A stretch of 64,000 bases of DNA, taken from positions 7,036,468 to 7,100,467 of the forward strand of contig OZ025221.1 in the NCBI GenBank assembly GCA_964019055.1. The letters are read 5' to 3'. The stretch comes from Anthopleura xanthogrammica. Its lineage: Eukaryota > Cnidaria > Anthozoa > Actiniaria > Actiniidae. Position numbers and translations under genes: made by a program. This document shows positions 44,372 through 56,285 of this stretch, piece by piece. The notes beneath the pieces are model-generated. The model saw only the letters and a program-made list of their open reading frames with translations, did no database searches and was not told where the DNA came from. How positions within the stretch are numbered: position 1 is the stretch's first letter; each line of letters opens with the position of its first letter.

Positions 44372-46129
44372 TTAGAATGTCTGGGGTCGCATTTTCATCT
44401 CTGTGAATTTCAGGGCAAAGTGGTTATTGTGAAAGTGATACCAGATGGCGCCCCTAGCATCATTTACATTCCTGAGATACTGACCGTTTAGATTTGAATT
44501 ATAGCAACTTCCGTACCACCAGGCACCAGTGTAAGTAGTAGCGCAGCTTCCTCCATAACCATCATTATCCCTGTCTTTTGTACTGAATGGCCTGTTGCTA
44601 TGGTACCCCAGTGACTCCCCAACAGTACCTGAATACGAACCTACACTCAGCCTGTAGTTGTCCGACTCAGCATTAACACTAAAACTACCATATTTGGCAT
44701 ACTTCCTTGTTCTTGCCCAGCCCTCCAGCTCCACGCGCAATGTCGATGGAGTTCTTGCAGTCAGTCGATGGATGTAGTCATTCCCCAGCCAAAACTCACC
44801 ATTCGGGTTTCCGAAACCTGTTTTGTATGGCTGCCAGCCAATATAAAAGTCTACAGATCCATCTTGTCTTCTCTGGAACACTGTCCACCCTCCTCCGTCA
44901 GTTGTCATGTCACAGTAGACTTGAAAGGTTCCTTGACTGTCGGGTTTGATGGTGTACACACCGCTACGTCTTTCACCAGTCTTGTAGATGTCTGAACAGT
45001 CTCGTATTCCTGACAAGAAAGTGATCTTATGTCACATATTTGTTATACAGATAACACACAAGGTACACATGAGGAACACAGTTTTTCCTAGTTCTAAAAA
45101 TATGGATCAGTTTTTACGTACCTGGTCTGCAATTCTTTCCATTTCCCTCGAAGCCAGGTTTACATTCACATCTGAAAGAACCAGGTGTATTGACGCAGTT
45201 CGCATCAGAATGACACCCAGGAGATCCCATGCATTCATCCACATCTACAAAAATATGAAATATTTACTCTAGATCTGTATGAAGCTTTACATGTGAAAAG
45301 ACAGGGAAATCTTTTACCAAAGTATGCACAGAAAGTTCCGATTTCAACAAGAAAATTATTGGGGGGAAACGATGAGAAAAGATGTAATAAAAAGTCCTCA
45401 AAACATAAAAATAAATGAACAAAAATCTTGAGGGATAATTTTCAAGTTAAACTTCATTCAAGGCTTACCTTTCTGGCAGTTGTTTCCAGTGTATCCTTTC
45501 TTGCATTTGCAGCGATAATCCAGCCTGTTTCCGTGAGGTATGCATACACCTTGATTAAGGCATGGATTCCCTTCACACGGATTCTACGATGGAAAGATTG
45601 AGAAAATAAGAAGGTTTTATCAAGACAAAAGAGCTCCTGTTTGCCAGGATGAACATTTAGTAAGGAACAAAGCAAAGATTCTGTACTTGGTATAAAGATG
45701 ATCAACGAGAAAGAACTACGTATTGTTGGAGATTGAAATGGAAATCTTTTTGTACTGTACAATATTCCCCACATATCTTACCCTGATGTTCAAATGAGTA
45801 AATTTCTCGTCCTGTTTCAAATTCTTTGGATTGGTATAGTTATCAGTAGCTATCAGCTCACAGATGTGACGACCGTCCTTCTCAGCCGTGATCTTAAAAT
45901 TGACCGAACGACACCAAGATGTCTCAACACAAGCGAACACACAATCCATCTTGCTCGAAACTTTGGTGGACTTCTGTTTGACTTTGGTGTTGGTGGGCAA
46001 AGACAGAATGTAACCAGGATGGTTATCAAACATGAATCCTGGGTGACGATCATCGTGTGTGTTGGTACTTGTGATGTGGTCCACTTTACACAACACAACA
46101 AACAGGAGAATTGCAACGAGGAATTCCAT
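44372..46129 (-). CDS. Secreted PAN-EGF-fibrinogen protein, copy B (4 exons, 407 aa)
   Basis: Minus-strand exons 46129-45782, 45583-45469, 45244-45122 and 45009-44372 (1224 nt, in phase). Signal peptide [23 protein letters not shown]/apple-like domain, one EGF, a single Ca-binding EGF ([17 protein letters not shown]; its exon is 3 nt longer and ends NCRPG) and a fibrinogen domain with [20 protein letters not shown] and [14 protein letters not shown]. It is the duplicate of the gene at 33688-39840. The fibrinogen pocket regions differ: [17 protein letters not shown] and [18 protein letters not shown] here, against [17 protein letters not shown] and [18 protein letters not shown] there, so ligand preference may differ. 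Expected to be extracellular; immune or matrix role not decided. Confidence 0.92.
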
Positions 46130-46552
46130 GGCTTCGTTTGTAAAATTAGCTGTTTACTCGTCGATAGTTGGAGCAAGAATGTTAGATTCAAAGTGTAGCT
46201 TTCCTGAAGGAAGGTTTATTGGAGTGGTAACAAGATATTTGTTTATTAGCTACTGCTGGTTTTAACTCATAAATCGAACCCAATTACTGGTTATTAGCTT
46301 AATCAACTGGTTATTAACTTAACATCATATAAATTAAACTTTGGTCGTAATGGATCTTTTGTTGACTCTTCGCTCACTTTTGCTCAAATAATACTGACAT
46401 ATTCTCACTTCAATTAAAAAGGAAATTGAAAATGGAAAGGAAAAAACATGATTTTTTTCAGCTAGTTCACTATAGTATTGGATCTTGTTTTGCATGATTT
46501 GTTTCGGCTAGTTTACTATAAATGTATTGCATCCATTTCAACCTTGTTTTGA

Positions 46553-46701
46553 AGTATGATTTAGCGCTTGCCTCTCAACAATGCATGGGACTCGGGTCAG
46601 TTCAAGTCCCACTGAGCTCTGTGTTTTATGTGAGTAGAGTTGCCTGTTGGTTCTCTCCTGTGCTTTGAGGGTTTTTCTTCGGGTTTTCAGTTCGATTTTC
46701 C
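46553..46701 (+). mobile_element. tRNA-derived SINE copy, shortened
   Basis: Duplicate of 40266-40460 but the last part is missing: the body runs into CTGTAGCCTATATATGCCCC about 150 bp earlier than in copy A. Confidence 0.6.
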
Positions 46702-47797
46702 TGTAGCCTATATATGCCCCTAATTAGCTAGGAATATCTTCATGTTAATATTCTAGTGTATTTTGCCATTAAGATGAACTATAAATGGAAATGATCAAGG
46801 ACATATGATATTTTTCTCTTAATATTTAGTTTTAAAAGTAGTTTAACTACTGGTCGAAGTATTCATGAAGCAAACAGTCACATCCAATGACGCACAGTAT
46901 GATTTTTAGCGGGTAGAATGTCTTCGAGAAAAAGAAAAGAAAAGAAAAGAAGAAGAAAATAGTAAGTAAGAAAGACAGCCAAAATTGTTTTTTTTGGCAA
47001 TGTGTCTTCATTTTATTGATCGATCCTATCATAACTGTGTACGTTGTATCAGCTTTTCTAGTGGAGATAAACTCCTGTAGTCGTGTCGTGTAGACCTGCC
47101 GTGGAATTATATAGCAAATAACGATCTTTTAAAATCTAAATGAATTTTAAAAACTCCTGGTAGAACTATTTATTTTTGAAGGTAAACAGTCAGGCAGTTA
47201 ACCAAGTGTAGGGTATAGCTGTGACATTCAAATGATAATTATTTAATAATATACAATGACCATTGATATAGAAAGTGGGCTGGTGACGCACAAGGGGGTC
47301 AGTTTAATTGCTAAAGTGCTTTTGGAGTTATGCCATACAAATAAGCCTTTTTAGAAGCTGAAATCTCTGCTCTGTAAGCAACCAAAGGTATCCAATGTAC
47401 AATAATTTAATATCTTTGCCTTTTGGCGAGACAGCTCATTTTTGATGACTATTTTCTTCGCTGGCTCAAAAAGCATGACTCCCTTCCCATTATTCCCTAC
47501 CCATTTTGCTTCTCTTCATGAAATCCTTGTGGTTCCCACCTGGTAATGCCCCACTGTATTGACAGTGGATAAGTACAAAAACTCAAGTTCTTTACTTGTA
47601 AATATCTTAGTCAGTGGCCCCCTCAAATTTTTGCCGTAATTAATTTTTATTCTAGAAGCCCCCCAGATCCTTGGTCCTCGCTACGCAACTGATCTTATTT
47701 CTTGGAAGCTAAGTTCCACCCTTAGGTATATGACGTCGTACTGTGACGCCATCCTTTTACGATCAACAAAATTAGACAACGCTCAGTGAACGTATAG

Positions 47798-47937
47798 TAG
47801 ACTCCTTGCATATGACGTCAAACCAGCTCAATATGGAGGAGAAAACAAAAGAATTTCAATCTTTTGAGAATGGGAAAGCTATTGTTTTGTCCCACCAATC
47901 ACTGAGTTGCATTCCGATGTGCTGCAAGGGGTCTATA
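47798..47937. mobile_element. MITE family B copy
   Basis: Duplicate of 41692-41831, joined to a family A copy. Confidence 0.7.
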
Positions 47938-48106
47938 GAGGCTTTGCACCATCATGTGTTGGAAGCCATGGGAGTAGGCACAACAATAGGGTATTTCCCC
48001 CTGGGAAACTGAATTCTTTCTTATGTAAATCAGATTAGACCAGATTCAATTGTTCCTGCCTCCTGTCATGGCAACCATCACGTGATGATTCATACAAAAC
48101 CTCTAT
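47935..48106. mobile_element. MITE family A copy
   Basis: Duplicate of 41829-42000; arms ATAGAGGCTTTGCACCATCA and CATACAAAACCTCTAT. Confidence 0.7.
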
Positions 48107-48418
48107 AACCTGTCTGTTGAAACACATATCATGATTAGCACATCAATATAAAAAAATAACTATAAGTCACCTTTGCCATTCATCCTTTTAATGATTGCAT
48201 ACTTTCTTTAACTGACAAGATATGTTTACCTGAATAACCAATTATCATAATTATTATTATCATCAATTTATCATTATAATTATCCGAGATATTTTTCTTA
48301 TTAGATTATTTTATAGTTATCTTGAATTACATTATCTGTATCGCTTATCATATTCTAATCATCGCTATCATCTTTGTCATATTACTGTTTGATTGACATG
48401 TGGTTAAACTGCACATCT

Positions 48419-50536
48419 TCACTTGAGCCATACAAGCAAGTACGGTTGCTGATGATTGTAGACCGTGTTTGGCCAATCAGAATCGCTCTGAGGAGAGTCA
48501 TACCCGTTACCATTTTGGGCCCATCCATTTGCTGTGGAACCTTTGAGCATGACTCCTACAGCCATACAATAGTCGTTAACAGCGGTATTTCCGTGCTTGT
48601 TGTATGATGCATAGGGATATGAACCTCCATGTTGCTTCAGAGGCATTATCCCGTACTTGTTTTGATAGCAAAGCTACACATCAAAGAAAAAGAAAAAGGA
48701 CATTAACACCTACATTCATGCCGAAAACAGGTTGGCAAAGGGAGACTTGGATGACACAGACTACAGAATGCCTGCCTCCTCGGACCGCGGAGGGGGGAAG
48801 TAACACCACACTTTTTGCTAACTTCCACTAAATATTCCAATCTCACTTTTAACCTTTTACATACTAATCTCTTATATTTTTCAATCTTAGCTCCCTCCCC
48901 CCGCTTTTAAATTTAAGGTGCTCCGCAGTCCTTGACCTAACAAGATTAACAAGATGTGTCTTCCACTATACTCAGATTTATTTACTTTCCAATATAAAAT
49001 ACATCGATAACTTAGATATACATTAAACTTCAGACAAAGCATTTTATTTGCCAATTCTAATAATATTATTTTATTTTTTACCTTTGTGTTTCCATTCCAT
49101 GCCCGGACAGTCACCGCACTTGTTCCGGCTGCCTTCACTCGGGCATATCCAACACCATGATTCCACCAGGTACTGTATTCTCTGCCCTGTGGTAACTGCC
49201 ATCGAACCCATTTCTTTCCTACTCCAGAAGGATTCTCCCCGCTGGACAACATGATCTCAGTGGAATGTCTGACAGCAATAAGGCGAGCGTCCAGGCAACC
49301 ATATTCTACTCTTCCTGATGTCATCCTGGGGGATTTCAGAAGATCTGTGTTGACGTTTTGTACAAGCCACGAGTTGTAGATATTACCTACACGGCCGCTG
49401 ATCTTTCCAACGAGAGTCCATCCACCTTTTTTCATGTCACAAAAGGTTTGTTTCTTGTGTCCTTTGAGTGCTGTTTTAACCCAGTACAACCCATTCTTTA
49501 ATGATAACTTCTCTTGTCCATAGAGGTTTGCGTCATGAATGTGTTTACAGGAATTCCCTGGTCGTTCTTTCTCTCCGAGTTTAAAAACTTTGCGATGTAA
49601 CAGGTGGCAAACGTCTCCAGGAGACACTTTAGGATTGGAAGGCACCACCAACTGCACTTTGATATTGTCATAGTAACTCCTGCATCCAGTTGGACTTCCA
49701 CTGTAGATCGAATGGCAGCCAAGACCGATTGTACCCTTCTTGATCATCCATTTGGGTTCGACAGTAGCGTCTTGTATTCGTTTCCCGTTAGCCCATTGCG
49801 ATATTTTCCCGCCCTGCAAGCGATACTTGAAGTGGAACCACTTGTTTTTGACCAGTTTTTCAGGAAGCTGGCACCTATATTTCCAGCTACCATCGTCGTT
49901 GTTCTTAAATGGTCTCATGGTGCATTCTTTGTGGTCTGTGTAATATTCGAACCACCAAGCTGTTGTGTGTTGCTGTCGGTGATCTTGGACTCGAAGGAAT
50001 GGACCAGGATAGACAACATTGGAGCCTGTTTCCATGAGATCAAGCTCCACTTCAATGTCGCTCCATCCTTTCCCCTGTGTCAGATACAGTCCTACTTCAC
50101 CATTGCCATAAGGGGAACTTCCAGTTTTACCAAATAAGCTTCCATTCCTGACCGTCCATTCACCCCACACTCGATTCCATCCCTCCAGTGATGAGCGGGA
50201 AAAATCTTCATAAAAGGCAAACACTTTTCTCGGGTTGGCTTTGGCTTTTCCTTTGGATTTCCCGCCAAAAACGAGGGCATAGGACTTGAGATCAACAGAG
50301 TTGGCGGGAATCATCTTCTGGATTCTGAACGTCACGGTGGCGGCATTAGTGTACAATTTGTGGACAATTCGGTCAATCTCGACGGGCAAGGAACCTTTGT
50401 TAGGATGGTAAAACACGCGAAGATCCTCGCCGTTCTTTGCTGCTTTCCTCTCGTCTACCAAGGCTTTATGATTGACTGACATGAAAAGAATAAACATGAT
50501 TAAGATGATGAGATTCTTGTTAGTCAAGAGCCTCAT
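48419..50536 (-). CDS. Secreted DUF2341-like / LamG-like / fibrinogen-like protein, paralogue D (2 exons, 569 aa)
   Basis: Minus-strand exons 50536-49082 and 48673-48419, joined at AAG/GTAAAA and TGTAG/CTTTGC in phase. I chose ATG 50536 because it opens a good signal peptide (MRLLTNKNLIILIMFILFM). A DUF2341-like segment follows (VNHKALVDERKAAKNGEDLR through VFGGKSKGKAKANPRKVFAF), then a concanavalin/LamG-like beta domain (YEDFSRSSLEGWNRVWGEW, GEVGLYLTQGKGWSDIEVEL) and a fibrinogen-like C-terminus (NSCKHIHDAN, GLYWVKTALKGHKKQTFCDM, YPYASYNKHGNTAVNDYC, LLVWLK). No catalytic site is seen; adhesion or recognition outside the cell is likely. It closely resembles the gene at 59210-62752 but lacks that gene's first exon. 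The signal peptide is encoded where the paralogue has a splice acceptor (TCAG/TCAATCATAAAG), so an unseen upstream exon is possible. Confidence 0.82.
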
Positions 50537-51355
50537 GAGCAGTGTACGCAACGATGTACGATCTCACTAAGGCTATATGTAACGCAAGTCTGAGCACGTA
50601 ACCCCAAAGTGTAGATTTCTTTCCAGTTGTTCATAACACTAGAACGAATTTAGAGACTCGCTACAAAATGTATACTGAATGGCTGCCTTTTGCATCTACC
50701 GTTACTAGCTATACTTTTAGGCTGCAGTTGTTGTCCTTGCTACCAGTTTAAATACGGACCTGAATATCATTTTTACCGGGGCTTAAACCTTGGAAAACCA
50801 ACAGCCTATCTTTCCTCCATTGTCAGAAGAAAATTAAATTAAGTATTTTAGCATAAAAGCTAAACTGGTTTAAGGAGATCATGACAGAATGTCAATTACA
50901 AATAATTTGAGCCTTATATAAAAAAGGCCTGTCCTACGTCCTGCGGTGTCTTGTTACATGGGACAGGATGTCCTGTCCGTGTGTCGGTCTAGCTCATGCT
51001 GCAACTAAGTACTCTAAGTAATCTAAGTACTGGGGAAGTAAATCCTGAGTCTGTCAACGGAAGAGCATAGTTTCAATGATTGTAACCACAGGGAGCCCAC
51101 TTTAAGTAAAAGCGAAAGGCGAAAATGAAATTGGAAATTTTTTACGTATTTACTCGTGTAAGTGCCGCCCCGATTAAGCACCACATATGAGAGCAAAAAT
51201 ATCAAAGAGCGCCACCCTCAAATATATACTGCCCCCGAATAAGCGCCGCAACCGAAACACTAGAAATCAAAAGGGCGCCACAGCGGTTTGTCGAGTAAAT
51301 ATGTTAGTCGAAGTGGAAGACTAGGAAAAGGGGTAGGGAATAATGGGAAATGCTA
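50537..51355. other. Spacer between paralogue D and the NLR-like gene
   Basis: About 0.8 kb. I searched the minus strand by eye for a counterpart of the paralogue's signal-peptide/helical exon and saw none. No other feature recognised. Confidence 0.5.
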
Positions 51356-53598
51356 CTAAACCAAGATAACAAGACCAGGTTTGGACGTCTTCATGTGTAT
51401 AACGTGTCGTCTGTTTGTATCACTGATTTCGTTGCCTGTCAAATCAATCTGACCGATTCGGCCGCGGTGGGATTTCAAAACATCCAACAAGGTGCACAAG
51501 TGACCTGTTGGAACACTACAGTTCGACAACTCAAGAACTTTCAGAGCTGGACAAACTGCAATGCTATAGAAACAAGCTTCACTGACTGGGCTATTTCTTA
51601 AATTGAGATGAACGAGAGATGAAAAGTTGCTCAAAATATTTCCCAGTGGATTGAACTCCAGATCTTCTAGACTGGCACCTTCTTGGTGAATAAAAGACAA
51701 ACTGAGATTCTTTAGACTTGTGCTACAAAAATGCGAGAAGAAAACAGAAATGTCTTCAAACGAAGAAAAGAAAGACAATGAGAGTGTTTCTATGAAGTAG
51801 TGCTTGCCAAGTGCTCGCGACAGCTCTTCCATTGTATCAAGCCACGTAGAAACCACCTGAAGGCCCTCAAATCTGAGAGCCTTCACTTGTATTTTAGAAG
51901 ACTCATCGATGGAGTGAGCCAGGAGGGATGTTAGACCCTTAACTGCCAGCTCTCCATTATAGGCATAAAAGATAAAAGGCACGTCTGGTAACGTAACATG
52001 ACGTAAAACATGACAGACATCATCTTCACCGAGGCTTCCAAGAAGCTCACAAACAAAGCAGAAAACAAAGTCAAATTTGACGACCTCACAAGAAACTACG
52101 TCTACTTCAACTGGCAATTTAGATGTAAGGCTATTGATGAGGTCAATTGCACCAACACTGTTTGGCTTTGACATTTCAGCAAGGTTGAATCTCTGTAAAC
52201 TGTAGTAAACGTTCTGGACGTGGTGAGAGTTGTCTACACTTGAGGCAGTTGGGCTTGCCTGGAATTCTAATATCGATATCAATACATCGATGTCTCCTTT
52301 GCTCAAAGTTTCTGCTACATAGATGGCAGCGAAGTATTCCTTGATTGACGAGTGTGTGAAGGAATATAAAGACTTTGGCCTGATTTTGCTCAGTGATTTC
52401 TGTTCAGCAAGAAAACCAAGGCTTTTCAAAACTTGTTTGGAATCTTTGGGTAGCTGCTCTTCTTCAAAATAGTTCTTGTTATTTCGAATGAGGTCGAAGG
52501 CTGTCTTTCCAAGTTGTACATGATGTTCGTGGAAGTGCATCATAAGTGAATCATCATCAACTACCTCTCTTTGCTTCACTGCGCAGTATCGCTTAGTCAC
52601 GCAGAAGACAATTTCGTCATAAAGAGAGCAAAGATCAAGGGTCTGTAAAACATATTTGTCTTCATTCCTTTCTTCAAAAACGAGACACAGAAAAGCAGCA
52701 TTCAGTGGACTTCTGATCAAGTCTCTGACGGCAGTGATTGTCTCTATGGACAAAATTGCTTCCTCTGCCATCCCTGGAGAAGAAACGAAGAAACGCTTGA
52801 TAAAAGTACAGGAATCACTCCATGAACCAAATCCTTGGATCTCCATTTTCTTGTCGAAATGTTTGCGGATTTCTGAAGCCTTTTCGGGTCGTGAAGTCAC
52901 GATGACACGACATTGGGAAAGCAGTTTACCACTGATTAGATCCATGATGGACTGTTTCATCTTATCATCATCACCACAGACTGGAATCTCATCATAACCA
53001 TCAACTAGAAGCAATATGTTATTCTGGTTGTTTCTGATATATCGAAAACGTCCGCTTTCTGTTCGCGAAGTTCATCTGGCAAATTTTGATTCTCAATGGC
53101 TTCCCATAAGTCTCCAGTGCGAAGGTCACGGCATTTGATCACCAGAACAAGATCCAACTCTGGGAAGGAATCCGAATTAGGCATCTTATTTTCACTCCAA
53201 TCATATGCGAACTTTTTACAGAACGTCGACTTGCCACTTCCTGGCACCCCTTGGATTAGGATACGCTTCACTCTCTTTCCCTGTACATGTGAAAAAAAGT
53301 TTTATAATGGAACGTTGTCGTTACCTCCGTCTTGGTCTATTATTTTTGTTGAAGTGCAGAGGTTCTGAATATGGAAACGATCACCTTCCATCAACGGGAA
53401 CGGTAGGATAAGTGCTCTTTCGCCTTCTTTGTAGTATTCCTTTAAGAACTTGGCAAGCTCAGGCCCTGAATAAGCACAAATACAAGTACAGAAAATTTAA
53501 AATGTGTTGGAAAAAAACACGCTATGAATGTTTTCTTGAGGTGTACGTGTATAAAGTTGATTGTTTGAATATAGAGGCCACAAATGTATATGTTATAA

Positions 53599-53932
53599 AT
53601 GGATGGATGGATGGATGGATGGATGGATGGATGGATGGGTGATGCATGAATGGATGGATGGATGGATGTATGAGTGGATGGATGGATGGATGGATGGATG
53701 GATGGATGGATGGATGGATGGATGGATGGATGGATGGATGGATGGATGGATGGATGGGTGGGTGGATGGATGGGTGGGTGGATGGATGGATGGATGGATG
53801 GATGGATGGATGGATGGATGGATGGATGGATGGATGGATGGATGGATGGATGGATGGATGGATGGATGGATGGATGGATGGATGGATGGATGGATGGATG
53901 GATGGATGGATTGGTCGATGGATGGGTGGATG
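53599..53932. repeat. GGAT tetranucleotide microsatellite
   Basis: About 330 bp of ATGG units with a few GGGT variants, in the intron between the coiled-coil and NACHT exons. Open frames with WMDG or HPSI runs are repeat artefacts. Confidence 0.95.
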
Positions 53933-54139
53933 GTTAGGCGGTTGCCGATGCATTAATGCAAGTACCTACAGAATCCATTCTCCATACCTGTACAGTTTTC
54001 TTCTTCTGAAGACGCAGTTTGTTGCAGTGTCTTTTGATGACGGCTACATAATTGTGATATTGCAGATTGCATATCAAAACCGCGTTTCATGTTTGTTTGA
54101 TTGCTGATTATCAATTGCTGTATCCCTTCTTGATTTTCC

Positions 54140-54985
54140 TTGAGAATTTCTTCTAGTTTCCCCTGTCCTTGATGCAATTTTGCTTGACCTTCTTCTAGTT
54201 TCCCCTGTCCTTGATGCAATGTTGCTTGACCTTCTTCTAGTTTTCCCTGTCCTTGATGCAATGTTGCTTGACCTTCTTCTAGTTTTCCCTGTCCTTGATG
54301 CAATGTTACTTGACATTCTTCTATTCTTCCCTGTCCTTGATACAATGTTGCTTGACCTTCTTCTAGTTTTCCCTGTCCTTGATGCAATGTTGCTTGACCT
54401 TCTTCTAGTTTTCCCTGTCCTTGATGCAATGTTACTTGACATTCTTCTATTCTTCCCTGTCCTTGATACAATGTTGCTTGACCTTCTTCTAGTTTTCCCT
54501 GTCCTTGATACAATGTTGCTTGACCTTCTTCTAGTTTTCCCTGTCCTTGATGCAATGTTGCTTGACCTTCTTCTAGTTTCCCCTGTCCTTGATGCAATGT
54601 TGCTTGACCTTCTTCTAGTTTTCCCTGTCCTTGATACAATGTTGCTTGACCTTCTTCTAGTTTTCCCTGTCCTTGATGCAATGTTACTTGACATTCTTCT
54701 ATTCTTCCCTGTTCTTGATGTAATGTTGCTTGACCTTCTTCTAGTTTTCCCTGTCCTTGGTGCAATGTTGCTTGACATTCTTCAAGTCTTTCCTCTAGTC
54801 TCGTCTGTCCCTGGTGCAATGCTGTTTCGAGTCTCGTTTGTCCTTGATGCAATGTTGCTTGACATTCTTCTAGTCTTTCCTCTAGTCTCGCTTGTCCCCA
54901 GTGCAATGTTGTTTGACCTTCTTCCAGCCTCCCCTGCCCTTGGTGCAAAGTTGTTTGGCCTTTTTTGAGAATGTCGTGGTCCTCG
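54140..54985 (-). repeat. 42-bp coding minisatellite (14-residue coiled-coil units)
   Basis: About twenty 42-bp units, each encoding two heptads such as LEEGQATLHQGQGK, with higher-order alternation of GRIEECQVTLHQGQ variants. Period 42 keeps the reading frame. On the plus strand the same block looks like a short-spacer direct-repeat array but has no CRISPR architecture. Confidence 0.92.
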
Positions 54986-56285
54986 TGCAACTTGGATTGA
55001 CTTTATTGTAGTTCTTCGAGTTTGGAATGAACTGAGAAAATATAATTCATCTGTTGATAAAACTTTCACATTTGTCGTTATCCACTTTTAGTTTAAAATG
55101 ACTGACGTAGGTACATATAAAATAAACACGTACATTATAAACTAGCAAAAAGTTAAATTTGAGATAATCATTTTGTAAGAATACTGTTACTCACTCAATT
55201 GTAGATTTTTAAGAATTTTTTCCTCTTCGGCTGCCCATTTCTTGAGGATTGGATTCAACTCTTCCCAAGGCTTATGCATATCTTTGACAAAAACAATTTT
55301 TTTTGCTGCAGTGAGCTTAACACAAACGTTGTACGTTTAAGCCGCGTTCCTTTTAAACGAAACTGTGTTATCTGGACAAAAATTCAAACACCTAGCCGTG
55401 CAAATTAGAGAGACGGTTCCGTGTAAATGGTATGTGGTGGTAATATTTTTGAACGCGGGTTAAAAATTCGTCTGGTACCACCGACGTAAGGCCAGCCTGA
55501 GTCAAAACCCGATTCAGTTTGGCCTATATTCCAGATAACGCAAGAGAATTTTCAACGAAACAGAAATGCCTAACCTTTCTTAACGGCCTTGAAGTCTCTT
55601 GATTTACCACCAAACATGCTCAATTCATTGCACGACTTTTCCCACATTTTGTTAAAATCAGAAGTCTTGATCTTCGCCGTTGGTGAATGACACAAACTGT
55701 TACGTGAATTTCTTAGATGTTCAAGAGCTTTGCGTTCACTGGGCTTAGAAACGAACGGAGGTTTCGCTTCCAGAAGAACTTTCACCATGAGCGACAAATC
55801 CCATGTGGTGATATCACCAGAATTCACTTTGGGCTGCTCGTAAGCGTGAAGTTTTGGTTTCCTTAGACGAACTAAATCTGCACCATTGTGTGTAGAGTCT
55901 GTCCAGGGTGTATAACCTGGTGTAGAATTCCACTTGTTTTTGAAGTAAACACGTAGATTTGTGTTGCCAACCCTCAGGAGAAGCAGGCTCAAACAGCAAA
56001 AGTTTCTGATGGAAAAAATGGAATAATGATTGTATATCGAATACTTGAAAGGGAATAAATCATTTAGGTGACGTCACCGGACAGTAAAAGCGCGCCAAAA
56101 CAACGGTCACGTCACGCAATTGTTCCGAGTAGCTACTTCAGTCGGCAAATGTAAACATTTACTACTGTTACTAGAGGATAACCATGAAAGCAACATCAGT
56201 TATTCCTCTTCATATATCTGAGGAACTTTTCATTTGTAGTCGAGATTACGTCACGTAAAATAGTAAACTACTACAGTACCTAGTT

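Larger units (their letters stand above)
46130..48418. other. Upstream flank of gene B to the next gene's 3' end
   Basis: Collinear with 39841-42309. Includes a SINE copy shortened at its 3' side (46553-46701) and the B+A MITE pair (47798-48106). No gene. Confidence 0.5.
42363..48470. repeat. Segmental duplication, copy B (6.1 kb)
   Basis: Begins with CGAGTAGTCTTTCATTTCC, equal to 31939 onward, and runs collinear with copy A to TAGACCGTGTTT at 48470, where the intact exon continues. It carries a family C insertion (42769-43112) that copy A lacks. Confidence 0.9.
51356..56005 (-). pseudogene. NLR-like HEPN(DZIP3)-coiled coil-NACHT-LRR gene, disabled copy
   Basis: Minus-strand exons: 56005-55575, 55281-55195, 55031-53988 and 53465-51356, in phase; the first coding exon is not found. 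Order: HEPN of the DZIP3/hRUL138 type (LLLLRVGNTNLRVYFKNKW, WDLSLMVKVLLEA, HLRNSRNSLCHS); about 23 coiled-coil repeats (KLEEGQATLHQGQG); NACHT with Walker A GVPGSGKSTFCKKF, Walker B LLLVDGYDEIP and a sensor-type VIVTSRPE; a helical region (FTHSSIKEYFAAIYVAE); C-terminal LRRs (SLVHLNLRNSPVSEACFYSI). Such receptors are abundant in corals and are thought to sense microbes or damage by NTP-driven oligomerisation. Three lesions: TAA at 55003-55005, TAA at 53302-53304, and a 1-nt frameshift at about 53039-53046 between Walker A and B. Otherwise the frame is well kept, so recent decay or assembly errors are both possible. Confidence 0.85.

Noticed and set aside
48887..49081. Extension of the paralogue D open frame past 49082
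   Set aside because: It is read-through into the intron; paralogue E has the same donor position and a matching C-terminal exon in both genes.
53281..53324. A 44-nt intron that would remove the TAA at 53302-53304
   Set aside because: It has GT-AG ends, but removing it shifts the phase away from the Walker A frame, and 44 nt is very short; the unspliced frame is continuous apart from the stop.
53522..53956. Long WMDG- and HPSI-repeat open frames on both strands
   Set aside because: Pure GGAT microsatellite; no start context, splice signal or non-repeat protein sequence.
54180..54968. Direct repeats about 42 bp apart resembling a CRISPR-like array on the plus strand
   Set aside because: Units abut without unique spacers, keep a 14-codon frame on the minus strand and are flanked by coding sequence of the same protein.
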